Source: Flammulina velutipes
Lineage: Eukaryota > Basidiomycota > Agaricomycetes > Agaricales > Physalacriaceae
DNA: 64,000 nt
Assembly (NCBI GenBank): GCA_011800155.1
Contig: CM022372.1
Coordinates: forward strand, 1-64,000
Direction of reading: 5' to 3'
Shown: one piece after another, positions 37,101-50,541 of the stretch
How positions within the stretch are numbered: position 1 is the first letter of the stretch
How the letters are laid out: every line of letters starts with the position of its first letter
Notes under the pieces: model-generated
What the model was told of the DNA's origin: nothing
Seen by the model: only the letters and a program-made list of their open reading frames with translations
Database searches by the model: none
Position numbers and translations under genes: made by a program

Positions 37101-38175
37101 TTCGCACGCCGAATTGATCATATAAGTCCTACGAGCGTTTCCTAGCCTACACGGAGACGCTGACATGGTACGTTAGTGTTAGACGCACGACGATCTAGCT
37201 GGCTAGCGGGTGCCATTGGATGAATGGTACGTTGGCCTTTGAACCGTTTCGTTCGCATGCTAACGTCTTTCATCTCTCTTTTCTAGGTCTTATTCTATGT
37301 TTTATTTTCCAGATACAGACTCGCGAACGCCCAAGGGCGTCGACGACTTTACCCCAACGGTCACCATTACCCAATAACAACAAGTCGTAAACGACGGCAA
37401 ACGTGCTCGCAGCGCGAGACGTTCGCACGTCGAATGCATTATATAACCTTTCCGAGTGTCTACTACACCGCGCGGAGATGCTGGTATGGTACGTTTGTGT
37501 TCCTGATGTTTCGACGGACGCCACTGACCCCCCAACTTAGGATCATTTCAAACTCGTTTCGACGCCCGACGTCTTACTCTACTCGTCGACGCTTCGACGT
37601 TTCGTCGAACCCCTACGCGCCCCCAAGCCCAACTCAACGAAGGTTTTAACCATTCATCGACGACGGTACTCTCTTGACACTGCCAATCTTACTTCACGCA
37701 TGGGTCCCAACTGTCGTGATAAACCTGGCTGCACGATCGCTGGAATAGACTGCGATGTAAGTCGACGACACGCTCCACTGGTTCCAGTTTCTTCTTCACG
37801 ACGCCAAGGTTGGTCGACTCCCCTAATTTCAAACGCAGCGCTCGATGCGAACCCCCAGCGCGCGCAAGGGGAGCGTCAACGACAAGCCTTGTTCTGAGAA
37901 GACGACTTTTGGTTTTGATTTTATGTTCGGCGCGGAATTGGGCTCGAGACGGGTGTTCGTTGGCGTTCTTGAGGGTTTGACCCCGAACTTGGGATTGATT
38001 CAAATGCCTTTTCGACGTCACCCAACGAAGGATATGACTATTCGTCGATGTCTCGTCGAACCCCTACGCACTCCGAATGCGACATACGACCTCGACGCCT
38101 GGGAACGAACTTTCGGGCTAAACCTGGCTACGCGCGCAATCTAACGCTGGAATATGGTACTCTAACAAATATGTA

Positions 38176-38784
38176 AGTCGACGCTACACTATATCTCGTC
38201 AAATACTAATATCGTCCCAGTTCATTACTTTTCGACGCACACCACATAAACCGACGATATTGGGGCGTGTATAAAGTATTGTCGATGATTTGAACTTTGG
38301 GCTCGACGCGGGTTCGTTATCCCTTCAACACATCCAGGCCCCCCTTCCAGTGTAACGTTATCTCGTTTTCGGGTTCCCGAGGGTTTTTCATTTGACGACG
38401 AGGGAGGGTGGAGTTGGGAGAGTGGACGGCGGTGATTGGGAGGGGTATATAGCTTTGTGGTTTGGACTTTGACGTATGCTCGTTATGATTCCACGGAGAC
38501 GTTAGAGGTTTGGGACGGCGAGAATGATTAGACGCGTCGACGTGATTGAATCCGCCAGTCAATTCCGCACTATAGAGTACATTAGAGTCAGCTGTAAACG
38601 TCGCCTAAGTAATCAGACGGGTCGTCGAACTTGAACAACGAGCTTAGTATCTTACCAAACCGAAGTCTTACTATCACCGCTCACGTCGTCGTATCGCGCG
38701 CATATAACGTGCACGTCGTAATTCTATATCATAGTACCACTCGTTAGATATCCTAATAAATGCGTAGAGATAAGTCTATCCTAA
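38176..38784. other. Spacer downstream of ODC, unit 3
   Basis: Holds an 81-codon minus-strand frame (38317-38562, MTGGFNHVDASN...) that is also in unit 4 but not kept in units 1 and 2. It matches nothing I know, and I treat it as chance. Otherwise no signal. Confidence 0.45.
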
Positions 38785-40264
38785 TCAAATTCCATATCCC
38801 ATCCCCGCAAACCTCGCCAACACCGCCCTCACCTCCCCCTCCCCCGCCCCACTCGCAGTATACAGCACCCTACTAACCTCAAAGCCATTAAACCGACTCG
38901 CCGCGCAAATCGTATACGCCCCCATCCCCTCGAACCCAAGCCAATCCCCAACCTGCAGCCGCGCAGGAAGCGCCGTGTCCTCGCATATCTTATCAATAGA
39001 GTCGCAGGTGGGGCCCCAGATGGTGCAGGGGGCGAGGGGCTCGGAGGCGGGGACGTGGAAGGAGGAGCCGAGGGAGAGGACGTGCGGGAGGGCGACGGCG
39101 TGGTCGAACATTAGGCAGTTGAAGGAGCCGTAGACGCCGTCGTTGATGTAGTCTAAGAGAAAGGTTAGTGAGGGAAAGGAAGAGAGGAGAGGGGACGTAC
39201 ACATCACGTTGGCGTGTTGCTGGGGTGCACGACGGGCGATGATGTTGGTGGCGAGGCGAAAGGCGTTGGCGACGTAGTAGCGCCCCGGCTCAGCGATGAT
39301 GGTGAGGTTGGACCGGTCGGGGAAATACTGGTCGATGGCGTCGCGGAGGTATCGTGCCGCCTGCTCGAAGAGAGAGTCTTCGAACCCGCCCCCGACGTCG
39401 AGGAAGGTAAAGTCGTACCCGGCGAGTTTGGCGATGTCAAAGACGCGCTGGCAGCGCATGATGGCGTCGGTATAGACGGAGGGGTCGTAGCAACCACTGC
39501 CGACGTGGAAGCTGACACCGATAACGTCGAGGTTGAGTTCGCGGGCCTTTGAGAGGAGGGACGGGACGCTAGCGAGAGACGCGCCAAACTTGACGTTGAA
39601 CGCGCATATACTCTTGCTGTCGTCTGCGAGGATGCGGATGACGAGTTTGGCGTGGGGGTGAGCGCGGGCGATCTTGTAGAGCTCGTCGACGTTGTCGAAG
39701 GTCATCTTGTCGACGCCGGCTTTGGCTGCTGCGCGGACAAAGGAGGTGGCTTTGCATGGGTTGGCGAATATGATCTGGGAGGGACTGACTCCGCCGAGAG
39801 CGAGGATCTGGCTGATCTCTTGGTTGGACGCACAGTCGAAGCCAGCGCCGAGTGCAGCGAGAAGACGGAGGACGTATGGATCTGGGTTCGCTTTGACGGC
39901 TGGAAGGAGTCAGCGTGGGTTAAAATAGATAGAAGGGTGACTGACCATAGTGCGGTTGAATCTCGGGGAGATTGAGACGCCATCGCTGGTGCTGGCGGTA
40001 GATCTCGCACAGGTCGGCGACGAAGAATGCATGCTCGGCATCGGGAACTCCTTGAGAGCTAAGCCTGGCTGCTTCGAGGATGGCAGCGCGAACGTGGACG
40101 TCCGGGTGGCCGTGCATGAGAGGCGGCAGCGAAGGGAAGGGTTGCGGGGTGTTGAGATGGAGTGGACCGCGCGAAGAGAGGATGCCGTTGACATTGGCAA
40201 ACCACTCGGGGTTGGTGCGCTCGAGATCCGCATAGTTGGCGCGGAGGGTTTCGACCTGGGACAT
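38785..40264 (-). CDS. ODC: Ornithine decarboxylase, copy 3 (461 aa, 3 exons)
   Basis: Exons on the minus strand: 39946-40264, 39201-39899 and 38785-39152. Introns are 46 bp (39900-39945) and 48 bp (39153-39200). The first intron starts GTCAGT, a weaker donor than GTAAGC/GTAACC in copies 1 and 2, and intron 2 ends TAG rather than CAG. Motifs HVGSG, LDVGGGF, EPGR and WGPTCDS are intact. Substitutions against copy 2 are mostly mild (for example HSHAK to HPHAK, FDMAKHAG to FDIAKLAG, EDAS to EDTA, final residue L to I) and there is no frame change. This is consistent with selection on the protein while the rest of the unit drifts. Confidence 0.95.
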
Positions 40265-40632
40265 GGTGGGAGGAGACAGTTTTAGAGGGACAGTCGGAAC
40301 CGCCGCGGTCGTCGAGAGCCGGGCGGACGTGAGGACGGTAACGGGAGAACTTGGTCAGCCAAACGCGGGTTCTTCGCTCCCTGTGCAGCGAAGAAAAGGC
40401 TTGAGGGCTTGAGAGGACGGATGTCTGTTACTGTCAGCTGTAATGCTCTCAACGTTGAAAGAGCACGCACCTATTACCCTCTCCTTCAAAATTCAACTCC
40501 CTCTCTCCTCACATTTCAACTCCCTCTCTCCTCTCTCCTCAACTCCCTCTCTCATCGTATCCGTCGTCGCGCGTAGACACTGCAGAGACGCGCAGCATGG
40601 GTGCTTGAGTGGTGGTAGTAAGAGGGAACGGG

Positions 40633-40732
40633 TCCGGATCAGTGGGTAAGCGCCCCGAAAGGTCGAGGGTTCGAGTCTTATACTTACCATGCCGTTTCCA
40701 CCCAAATCAAGCCGTGAATTTGCCATTTTTTT
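40633..40732 (+). ncRNA. tRNA-like pol III element, unit 3
   Basis: A box, B box and T7 run (40726-40732) as in unit 1; the tail after the B box reads TTATACTTACC here. Confidence 0.45.
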
Positions 40733-41118
40733 CTAAGCGACGCACTTGGCGTCTCCGTATGGGCAAGTGTGCGGAGTGAATGCTTTCATTTCTACTTAGA
40801 CGGAGGCTTAGCTTGATATGGGGCATAGTTGGGATAGGTATAGTAAAGCTATTACTCACCTCCTGGGTTGCCAAATTCTCTCCGAATGCCAGTGTGACCT
40901 GTGCCCAGTAAATAAATGGTTGAAAGAAGCATGCATTTGCGTGTTTTGACAAGTACAGATTCGGGAAATTCACGTATTTTTCGTCCATAGCTTCGCCTCC
41001 CCGCAGGGACAACACTTCAATTAAAAAAAGTCTAGTACATGAACTTCTACTGCGTCCGAGCGTGACCCGGCGCTACAAGGATATACAAGTTAAAAATAAA
41101 ATATCCCCGCGCGTCACT

Positions 41119-41261
41119 TTGCACCCCACCGGACTCGGCGAGCATGGGTGTGTGCGGGCAGACAGACCAAGTCAATCACCAACTGGGGTGGCGCAACACA
41201 GAGGGATTGTCGCCCCCGGAAGGGAGAGCCCGCTCTGCTGTAACCACCCCAGTCCGCTTTT
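41119..41261 (+). ncRNA. Candidate structured RNA, unit 3
   Basis: All paired arms are unchanged relative to units 1 and 2; one difference (AGCATGGG instead of AGTATGGG) is outside the main helices. Just downstream, a CACGTCG/CGACGTG stem (about 41272-41289) keeps its arms while its loop changes. Confidence 0.4.
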
Positions 41262-41399
41262 CGGCATCTACACGTCGACGTGCGACGTGCACCGCGGTGA
41301 TCGCTCTGACGCAGCGGGGGGGAGAATCATAGGTACGAATGTTAATATACTTCGAACAGTGTTAGCGGCGTAGACGTGCGAGCAGTAGTACACGCACCT

Positions 41400-44300
41400 T
41401 GATACAGAGAGCAAAGATATCCTTTCGCGAACGAGCATTACGACGGTGTTGATGAAAGAAAGGTGAGTGTTCCTATCATATCGTCCCTTATATAGAAACC
41501 CAGTCGTCGATCACGAGCGTTTAATTCTTTGTTGATTATCCTTGGCGGCTACGTGGCTGTGACTTGGCTCAGTCACCGCTTATTACCACGTACGCGCTCA
41601 TTCTTCTCTCCCACGATGTCGAATTGCTGCCTGTCAACATTATGGAAACTCTGTCTCGACTTAGAACACTCGAGGAATGTCGCCGACCGCAAGCTCATCA
41701 AGACGCTAAGGATATTTGCCACTCGCCGTGGAGGCAAAAATATGTAGACTTTGTGCGTTGTTTTTCCTTCTTTTTCACGCTTTTTGACGTGATTTTCATA
41801 GACTTTCGACTCGAAGGATACGGCAAAACGATGCCAACTTCCAACATAGCGCTCAGACGGACAACGGGAAATGAAGACGTGTAGGAGACGTTCCAGATAT
41901 CTGGAACAACACTGTGATATTGGGATGGGGGTGTGGCGCTCGCCGCTGGGCTTGGGAATTCGCAAAAGTGTGTATTTTTTTACTCTACTTTACTTGTTTT
42001 CTAACAGTTTTAAAGGACGCGAAGCAGCTCAAACTGCATTGTTAGCGCCCTACCAACATCGCGCATAACATATCTTCACGAGGGCTCTGATACGGTCACC
42101 ATGGGAGCGTCAAGGTTGTTCGTTGTCCGTTGGGTGCCAGGAGTTTGCTTTGTGAAAAGGTATGTCATTTGTAGCTCCCACTGGCACCTTTGCTAATAAT
42201 ATGTAGAACAAGCCGTCTCCGTTGGAACGACGCCAAGGAGATGACGACGGACTCGCAAGCGTCCGGGTACGCATCTTTACCGAGGGATGATATTCACCCC
42301 GCGTTCCTCCCCGTCCCATTGTTCGAAGCGTACCGTGTACGTATGGACAATTTTACGTTGCCGACTTGATCCCCGTCGACTCGTGACGGGGACACAGGAT
42401 ATCCTTCTTCACTCCTACTCCCATCATCATCTTTCGACGTCGTTTCGCGCTGCGATAGTGCGATAGCGAGGGGTTCGCTCGCCGCGGGGCTTCAGGATTG
42501 GGCAAAACGTGCGTATTTTTGACTCTGTTTATGTGATCATAATTGACGTTTGGATGCAGTTCATCCCTCTACGAAGCCTAGCTATATGTGTCAACAATAT
42601 GCACACTCTTTCCCAAGCCTCGACACCAGTACCCGACGATACGCCTCCTCGATGGTGGCTGCGCCACCGTCTCCTCGATACGCATCTCCACCTCGATTCC
42701 GACGCCAGCGCTTCGCTTCGACGCTGTGATATTCAAAAAGGGATGGGTTCGCTCGCCGCGGGGCTTGGGATTTGGAAAAAGGTGCGTAATTTTAACACTT
42801 GTTTTGCAGTTGATTTTTGATGTTTTAACACAGTTAATTCCACCTCACCACCCTGCTTCAACATACGCATCGACAAGTGCCGGCGTCTTTCGCGATCCTC
42901 GACACCGTCCGACTATACGGCTCCTCGACGGTGGCTGCGCCACCGTCTCCTTGATACACGTCTTCACATAGACTCGGACTCCCGCGCTTCGCGTCCCCGC
43001 AGTGATATTGCTATAGCGAGGGGTCGCTCGCCGCGAGGCTTGGAAATTCTGACAAAGGTGCGTGATTCTAATGTTTCTTTTGCACTCATTTTTGACATTA
43101 AACAGGCAGTTGTATGTACCGAATGTCGCCCTGCATGATCGCGCGAAGCGTCATGCGTACCCTCGAATGATCAGATACAAGGGAGCACGGCAGGGATCGC
43201 CCACGCGATCTTTGATACGGGCAGTCGACGATAGAGACGCGACGGTGGCTGCGCCACCGTCTTCGCATCCGTCGTCTCCATCGTCAACGTTGTCCGTGCA
43301 CTTCTCTTCGCGCTGGGAGATGCTATGAGCGGTGGTTCGCTCGCCGCGGGGCTTGGAAATCCAGGAAAGGTGCGTAATTTTCACGTTCATTTTGCACTCA
43401 TTTTTGACATTAAAACGCAGTTATATTTACCCGACGACACCCTGCACTATCGCGCGAATCGTACTGTCTACGTGAGGATAATCAGCAGATACAATGGATC
43501 CCCGGCGCCGTCCCGGATACTGGCATCCACATTCGACGATACGGCTTCACGCGACGGTGGCTGCGCCACCGTCTTCGCATCCATCGTCTCCACTCTCAAC
43601 GTAATCCGTGCGCTGTCTTTTTCGCTGGGAGATTCCGTGAGCGGGGGTTCGCTCGCCGCGGGGCTTGAGAATTCGAAAAAGGTGCGTAATTATTGCACCT
43701 GATTTGCGGTGAGTATTTGACCTTTGAATACAGCTATATTCACCCTGCACGTCCCTGCACTATTTCTTAAAGCGAAACTTGTACGTATATATCTCCCTCT
43801 AACGTCTCGCTCCGAGATTACATGATCGTTATCTGACGACCGACATAGAGCTCTCGCGACGGTGGCTACGCCACCGTCTCCCATGCAACCCCACTCTACC
43901 CTCATCCTCACCCGTACGCTCCGCTTGTGGCCACGAGATACCTAGAGAGGAGGTTCCGCTCGCCGCGGAGGCTTCTGGCTTAGGAAAATGGTATGTGTTT
44001 GTTGAATCTCATTTCTGGTTCAATATCTGACGATCGGAGCTCGTTTAGGCAGCATTTCGGTGCATATAGACTGCGCATTAACAGATTATGAACCTCCGAG
44101 CGCATCGCAGCACTCGTGTTCTACTTGTTCACACCATCGACCCGGTGCGCCACACATCGTTCCGGCCCATTCGTAGCTGACGCGGACGTCTAGGCACTAC
44201 CGTTCCCTCGCCCACTCATATTTGGACCAAAAGAAGATCTTATTGAACCCGGGGATACACGGACGCTCCACGTACACGTCCCATTCCATCGCCCCGCCAA

Positions 44301-44934
44301 GTCGCACTCCGGACTCAATCCCACGGGACGTTAATCTTGCGTCCGTCTCGTGGACGATCATGACCACCGTCTCCTACGTTCCTGATGCGTCTACTCAGCG
44401 GAACGAGAACGATACGCCTACCCTGGCATCGATACCCTACGCTAATCAAAGGCTTCCCTAAGGAGAGGTGGTCCGCTCGCCGGGGGCTTTTTCCCCGCGA
44501 AAAAGTGCGTAATTCTTGAGCGTGGGTTTGGGACATTATCTAACCTTCAAATCCAGCCCGACACATCAATACGACGCGATAAGACAAACCTCTATCGATT
44601 GTAATCACGCTGTCCCATTGCTCATCCGCGTCACCCATATTTGCCATACCGACCCTCGTGCGCCACATAGCCGCCCCGACATTGATGTTCGCAAATGATC
44701 GGAGGCTTCTGCGATTAATGGTATACATGTACCGTTCCATTTCGGACACATACGGCGTCTTTTGAACGCCGCGCTGGTCTATTCCGGGGCTCATAGTCCC
44801 CTCCGTCGTTCCGGGTCTCGTTCTCTGGATCCCTGCAGGAGGGATATTGTCGTCGTAAGCGTACAGCGTGTCGCGTTTGCTGGTGTGTACTCTTTTGATA
44901 ATGTACTGGCTTGCTCTGACGAAACGGATGTCAG
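41400..44934 (+). pseudogene. Leader plus module array A, copy 4
   Basis: The leader ATG is replaced by AGAG, and one arm of the leader duplication of about 90 bp is absent. Introns: 42509-42559, 42782-42833, 43058-43109, 43370-43420, 43682-43733 and a last one at 44883-44934. Exon 43421-43681 (261 nt) is open and in frame with the landmarks LYLPDD, SRDGGCATVF and GSLAAGLE. The neighbours of 260, 224 and 222 nt are out of step or interrupted. Hairpins: 42651-42671, 42927-42947, 43241-43261, 43553-43573 and 43858-43878. Confidence 0.55.
42371..42391. repeat. CCCCGTC/GACGGGG hairpin, unit 3-4 junction
   Basis: Same stem and loop as at 13654-13674. Confidence 0.65.
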
Positions 44935-46212
44935 GTAACTTCACGATATTTTAGGCGAAAGTTGGGATAATGATATAGTTAGAAGCAGTTACCCATTCAT
45001 TGTACTGTAATAAACACGTTGAAATGTACCATAAATAGCCGAATATACGACTTGAAAACATCACAATGCGCGGAACACGATGAAATGGACTTGGTAGTGT
45101 CAGTCATGGCAGGATAACACCTTGGAATTGGACGTTATAGCATTGAGATGTTAGTGAAATAGATATAATGCAATGTTATTATCGAATAGAATAAGCAATA
45201 TGAGAATTCTACAGTAAAAGGAACAGAGACGACAATGTTCTATAACGTTCAAAGTCGAACATCCGTTATTGACAAACTCAATAAATCTGTAATACCATTG
45301 TATCATTCTCGTCCTTGGTGTTGTGCGTTTGCGCCGGAGGTTGGTTTCTTGGGTCTTAATGACCCTTATATTTAGCTAGAATGTGTCGTCGAAGCACACA
45401 GGGAGTACATCCAGTCGCCATTGTCATTCCGGAGGTATTCCCCTCACGGGGACCTTCCAATGTTCAACGCGACTGGACGCTCAGGGTGACCGTCGGAAAT
45501 AACATTAGTGATGTACCAGATGACGCGCCAAGTTTTACTTGGACGATACGTATCCAGTACCAAAGCCAATGTCGAATAGTGCGGGTGCCACGTTCCTCGA
45601 AGGCGTCAGAGGTCATTCTGAAGCCATCCAAGCCCGTAGACACATTCGATCATGTTATTTGAGTTATAAGTCTAAATAATCACGTATTACGAGGCTTGAA
45701 ACACGTTCAAACGCGTCGAATTGCAGTGAACGCGATTGAGGACAAGTGAACCCTTACAATCTAGACGATCAGACCCTATGACGAGTCTGCACAATCTTAT
45801 CGTGACGCAACCGCGTCTTTCTTCGTACTTTCACGTTCGCATGTTGCAGTCGTTCGTTAGTGGAATGGAAATGCAATGATATACTTCAATATCAGTTAAC
45901 TAATTGGGCTCGTTGTATTGCTTCGCGCGCGCTGTGCTCTTTGCGCTATTTCAATGTTTTCTACATTCCACGTCGAACATCCCCGTCTCAGCGGACTGAA
46001 GGGCGCCACTTTGATGCTCTTAAGTCGATTCTCTTGGTATTTGGAGTATGCTCCAAGAGCCTGCTGGCTTCGAACAATGGGCAGGATGTCATTCACCCGT
46101 TAGCGCTAATTGGACATTCCAGCCTTCCATGCTTCAAGAGGCCGCCTACGACGATCATAGGGTACGTTTACATGACCCTTGATGCATATCCGTAAACGGC
46201 TGGGCACATTGG
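44935..46212. other. Spacer between module array A and gene B, unit 4
   Basis: Homologue of 1943-3226, with the inverted repeat near 45430-45457 intact. No gene seen. Confidence 0.5.
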
Positions 46213-48225
46213 AAGGAGGAAGACTGGAGGGGAACGAACGAGGAGAAGGAGGCTGTTTAGCACACTGTAAGTAACGGCAGACAATGGGGGCTTCGTATAC
46301 GTCTAACTTGTATATCCCAAGGTCACTTTCAAAATATTTTCAAGTCCGAATGTACAGGAATAGGTACGTACTGAAATCTAGTATACGCCGCCACCCTCAT
46401 CTCATCGGGGTCGATTCCGCACTTCCAAGACTTCGGGCTTTCTTTCCACCGGACGGAACGGATATACGTCACATGAATGACTGTACGTACTCGCGTATCC
46501 GTCCGCACACGACATCGTATTGGGTATAAGTACGGGGGAGGGAGTGGTGGTAAGTCATTATTCCCTCTCATCGTCTCATTCCCTCTCTTCTCTTCTCCTC
46601 TCTTTGCCTTCATATAACTTTCTCAATTCATCTATACATTCCTCAGTGTCCTTTTCGACGCCCTCAACAATCTTCTCGACGTCGACGAGAACAACGATCA
46701 AGCCGTGTATGTTATTTTCCCACGGCACTTTGCCTCTTACCACCGCCTTCGATACCTGACATTTCGAGCAGCAATGGTAGCGCGCTCAAGCAATTTGACA
46801 ATGGTGCTGGTACGTCTTTTATTACTATTGCCTTGGTCTTTTTCCATTAACATGGTGCACAGTTTTCCGGGATACTACGACAACCACGGTGAACGTCGAT
46901 TCATGAACGTTTCTTATATCGACTTTCACATCTCAACGCAAGTCATACCACCTCATTTCCTCTTTGTATTACTTACCCCCACGATAGGAACTGGCCAAGA
47001 CGCACTCAACGGATTTTAGACAGGAACGAACGACATACGGAGGGTATATGGTGCGTGTTCATATCATTCCAACATCCTCTATATTCAAGCATAGAACATT
47101 CAGATAGCTGCACGATACACTCTCAAGCTCAACGAACCACCGACTCGACGAAAACGCCGATGACTGCGCACAAGGTGCATTTCTATGGATCCTACTCCTT
47201 TCTCTTCACTCATGACCTCAACGATATGGCGCCTCGTTCGAAAGGTCTATCTCGGGGCTATCAATGCCTGGCGCTTATACGGAATCATTTCGCGGACTCC
47301 CATTCCAAGCCGTATCGGATTTTGCTATCCCTTCCCTACGAACAACGTGTACGCCAATTCCATTGAACGTTGGCGTCTATATACTCATTCCACCCGTAGA
47401 ACTCCAGCATATCGTCGCCTTAGAGCGTCAGCTCCGCTACTGTCAACCATTGCTGCATACGGATCCCCACGGCCCATATACATTCCGGACGATATCCTAC
47501 CTTAGGCGTCAAGGTTATCCTGCAACATGAGCGTGAGCGAAACGATAACTACGGGTACCAGGTGTGTTATCGTAGACGCCTTTCCCATCCCCTTTGCTAA
47601 TACCAACCAGATTTGCACACCAGCGCAACGGGAGCGTGTTCGTGCAGCCATATCCATACGTTCCAGCACTCCCGCCCCGTCGTCGACCTATACGAACTGC
47701 TAGTCGCTCTGAAAGACTTGTTCAAACGGTACGTCTCCCCTTTGACTTGCATTCTGACGACTTCTAACTTGTCCTCTATCCATTCAGCCATGCAACATCC
47801 TACGCGCTCAATGATACGCTCTCGCTCAGTACCTATCCGTAACCAGCAACTAGGCCGAAGGGGGAAATGTCGGGATAGACACGCACCTGACGCCTACTCT
47901 GGTTTGGGTGTGTATCCCATGTTCGTGCCGTTCGTGCTATCTAAGCGCCTCAATAGGACGTGCATTCATTGTTCTAACTCACGCGATACTGACAGGTGAG
48001 CTTTTCCCCTTGTTCAATACTCCCGTTGCTGACTTATAAACACCGTAGTCAAGTGCTTAACGAAACGATACTATCGATACCCCCACCAACGGCGTCTCGC
48101 AAGCACCCAATACATCTAACGGCATCACGGTGTGTATCATTTTGCCTGTCCTAAGGATGTGTACTGACGGGTATGTAAAGGATCCTATTTCCCAAGCATC
48201 TGCGTCTAGCGCAACGTGGCCCACG

Positions 48226-48259
48226 CCGTTCTGACGAACGGCTCGTCGGTATACCGACG
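48226..48259. repeat. Double palindrome element, unit 4 copy a
   Basis: Core unchanged; the base pair before it is altered (CACG instead of CACA). Confidence 0.8.
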
Positions 48260-48586
48260 TGGCCAGCGTGTGCGCTCAGACGACAATAGGTAAGCTATCC
48301 ACATACCTTCTTGTTATACTTACTAACCTTTTTACTAGCATAAATCATTCTTTCGACGGGCGCACTATGGGTACGTGCCAGTCTATGATCCTGACGAACG
48401 TCTCGCTAACGAGTTTTGTAGACGTCTACACGTACGAGAGGCTCGTTGCCGTAGAATAAAAAATATCAAAGTAAGTCAGTCCCTACAACGAGCCCCCGCA
48501 TGCTTGATATTGATCATATCAATCAGTACGTTGGACGTCTGCTATCTCATCGACTACTGGCGTCTCGCGCAGCAATATGGCCAACA

Positions 48587-48620
48587 CCGTTCTGACGAAC
48601 GGCTCGTCGGTATACCGACG
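48587..48620. repeat. Double palindrome element, unit 4 copy b
   Basis: Core unchanged, again shortly before a GTAAGC donor. Confidence 0.8.
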
Positions 48621-50122
48621 TGGCCTATTGTGCGCTTAGACGCGAACACGGTAAGCTTTCATTGCCTTTTTGTTATCTATGTAAATCTTGACGTATCCGA
48701 TAGGCGCCAATGATCGTTTCCATGCACTAACCTACCGTGTAGTTACCGTATCGTACGACATTTACTAACGGGATAGATAAATAGCTAACGGCTTACAGTT
48801 CTGGAACCGTCGCCTCTTTCTACCACTACCACCGGCTTAGCAACCCAACACTACCACACCCCCAACGGATAGCCGAAGCCTAGCGAGGACAACGAGGATA
48901 CGGCCAGTATTGGTACGTTCCCGTCCACTATCCTGACGAACCCTTGCTGATGAGTTGTACAGGATTCTACGCTCACGATATCCCGTACGGAAGGTTGAGC
49001 GAACCATACTCAACTCGAACGCGATAAGTAAGTACCCGTAACAAGTCTTCCCGTTATTAATACTAACAATATACCCAATAGATTTCCAACGTTTTCTACC
49101 AACTCCTGCCCGAACGCCTAGCTCTCAAGACGAGCGCTGGTGTCATTCGACGAACGCTAGGCATTGCGAGACGCACGATGGTTAACGGGTGCCCATAAAC
49201 CAATGGATAGACGTTGCAATGGTATGCCGGCCTTTTCGTTTGTTTCGTTCACAGTCTAACGACTTTATCGTCTCTCTTATAGCTTTTTATTACAATTCTT
49301 CATCCCCGGATACAGACTTACGAGCCCCAACGGTGTAAACGACTTTGCCCCAACAGTCGACATTGCCGCCATAACAAACAAGTCGTAACGACGACGAACA
49401 CGCTCAAAACGCTAGACGTTTGCACAACGAATTCATTATATAACGTTTACAAGTATCTACTAGGCCTCGCGGAAATGCTGGTATGATTAGTTAGTGTTCC
49501 CGACTTTGCGACGCCACTAACCCCCAACTTAGAATTATTTCGAACTCGTTTCGACACCTTTCTGGCATCACCCAACGATGTCTATGTCTAATCGTCGACG
49601 CTATGACGTCTCAACGGGCTCCTAATCTCTCTGGACGCTGTCAATGGTCTCGATCTTACCCCAAGCCTGGGTACTGACCTTTGGGCTGAACCTGGCTGCG
49701 CGCGCTAGGGAGTGTTGGAATTAATTGCGATACTGTACTCTAACGAAGATGTAGGTCTGCGATAAGGTCCCATTTGTCATGCGCTGATATTGTTCCAGTT
49801 TCTTAAATCTTGGGATGCGCCACATAAACCGACTGTCACGATGGCAGAGACGTCAGAGGCCGAAGGAAGTCTTGTATAATTTATATGGGGACCTATTGCA
49901 TCGTTCCTCGACGACTGGAACGACGACGCTGAGGTACGTTCGCAATTTACACTAGGTCGACATTTTTGACTGTTGACTTAGATTTATATTAGAAACGCCG
50001 GGAATAGGGCTTTGAAGTCTCGACACGGGGACGACTAACGAACGTCTCATGTTCGTTAGTCTCTCTGGATAGTACTAGCCCGTCAACGCACCATTCCGCC
50101 ATCTAGCGCAACGTGGCCCACA

Positions 50123-50156
50123 CCGTTCTGACGAACGGTTCGTCGGTATACCGACG
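50123..50156. repeat. Double palindrome element, unit 4 copy c
   Basis: A third copy found only in unit 4. The two-base linker reads TT instead of CT, while both inverted repeats are perfect. Confidence 0.8.
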
Positions 50157-50541
50157 GGGCCAGCGTATGCGCTTGGATAACGATAGGTAAGCCATTCATA
50201 TATCCTCTTATCATCTATGCTAACCTTCTTTCTTCGAAGCCCTGAGACTATGCAACGACTTGGCAAAGACGGCAAAAAAGTAAACATGCGACGTTTGCAC
50301 CATGTACGTCGATACTACTACGCGTTTACGTCTCTATCGCTAACGATAACATAGGCAGACACAGTAAATATCATAATCTTAACGTAGAGTTGTATAGTAA
50401 ACGGGTACAACCCGAGTAAATCAAAGACCGATACCGACGAACTTCCAATGCGGGTTGGAAGCAGTTGATGAATAAACGCACGCATTCTAACACTGACGAT
50501 TAAAGGTCTTGGTCCTCTCGTAGCTTGCAACGCGACGCAAA

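Larger units (their letters stand above)
31798..38175 (+). pseudogene. Intron-rich decayed gene B, unit 3
   Basis: The equivalent of the unit 1 start ATG reads ACG (31798). Exon-like peptides are kept, for example LSGRFDNHGERRIANALHRL (from about 32452) after an intron with GTACGT donor, and YVPVYDPNEPLANELY (about 33910). A 182-codon open frame (32476-33024) crosses several predicted introns and is unlikely to be a real uninterrupted protein. An extra partial cassette (about 37180-37440) is inserted relative to units 1 and 2. Family unknown. Confidence 0.5.
28049..42460. repeat. Subtelomeric higher-order repeat, unit 3
   Basis: A complete unit of 14412 bp with the same layout as units 1 and 2 but clearly diverged from them, with many substitutions and short indels outside ODC and outside the conserved block at 41119-41370. 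From about 37690 to its end it is nearly identical, and from 37860 apparently identical, to unit 4 sequence. Unit 3 is therefore a mosaic: a diverged left part and a right part shared with unit 4. Confidence 0.88.

Noticed and set aside
38317..38562. 81-codon minus-strand gene downstream of ODC (units 3 and 4)
   Set aside because: Not kept in units 1 and 2, with no introns or domain; the low-complexity Pro/Ser composition looks like chance.
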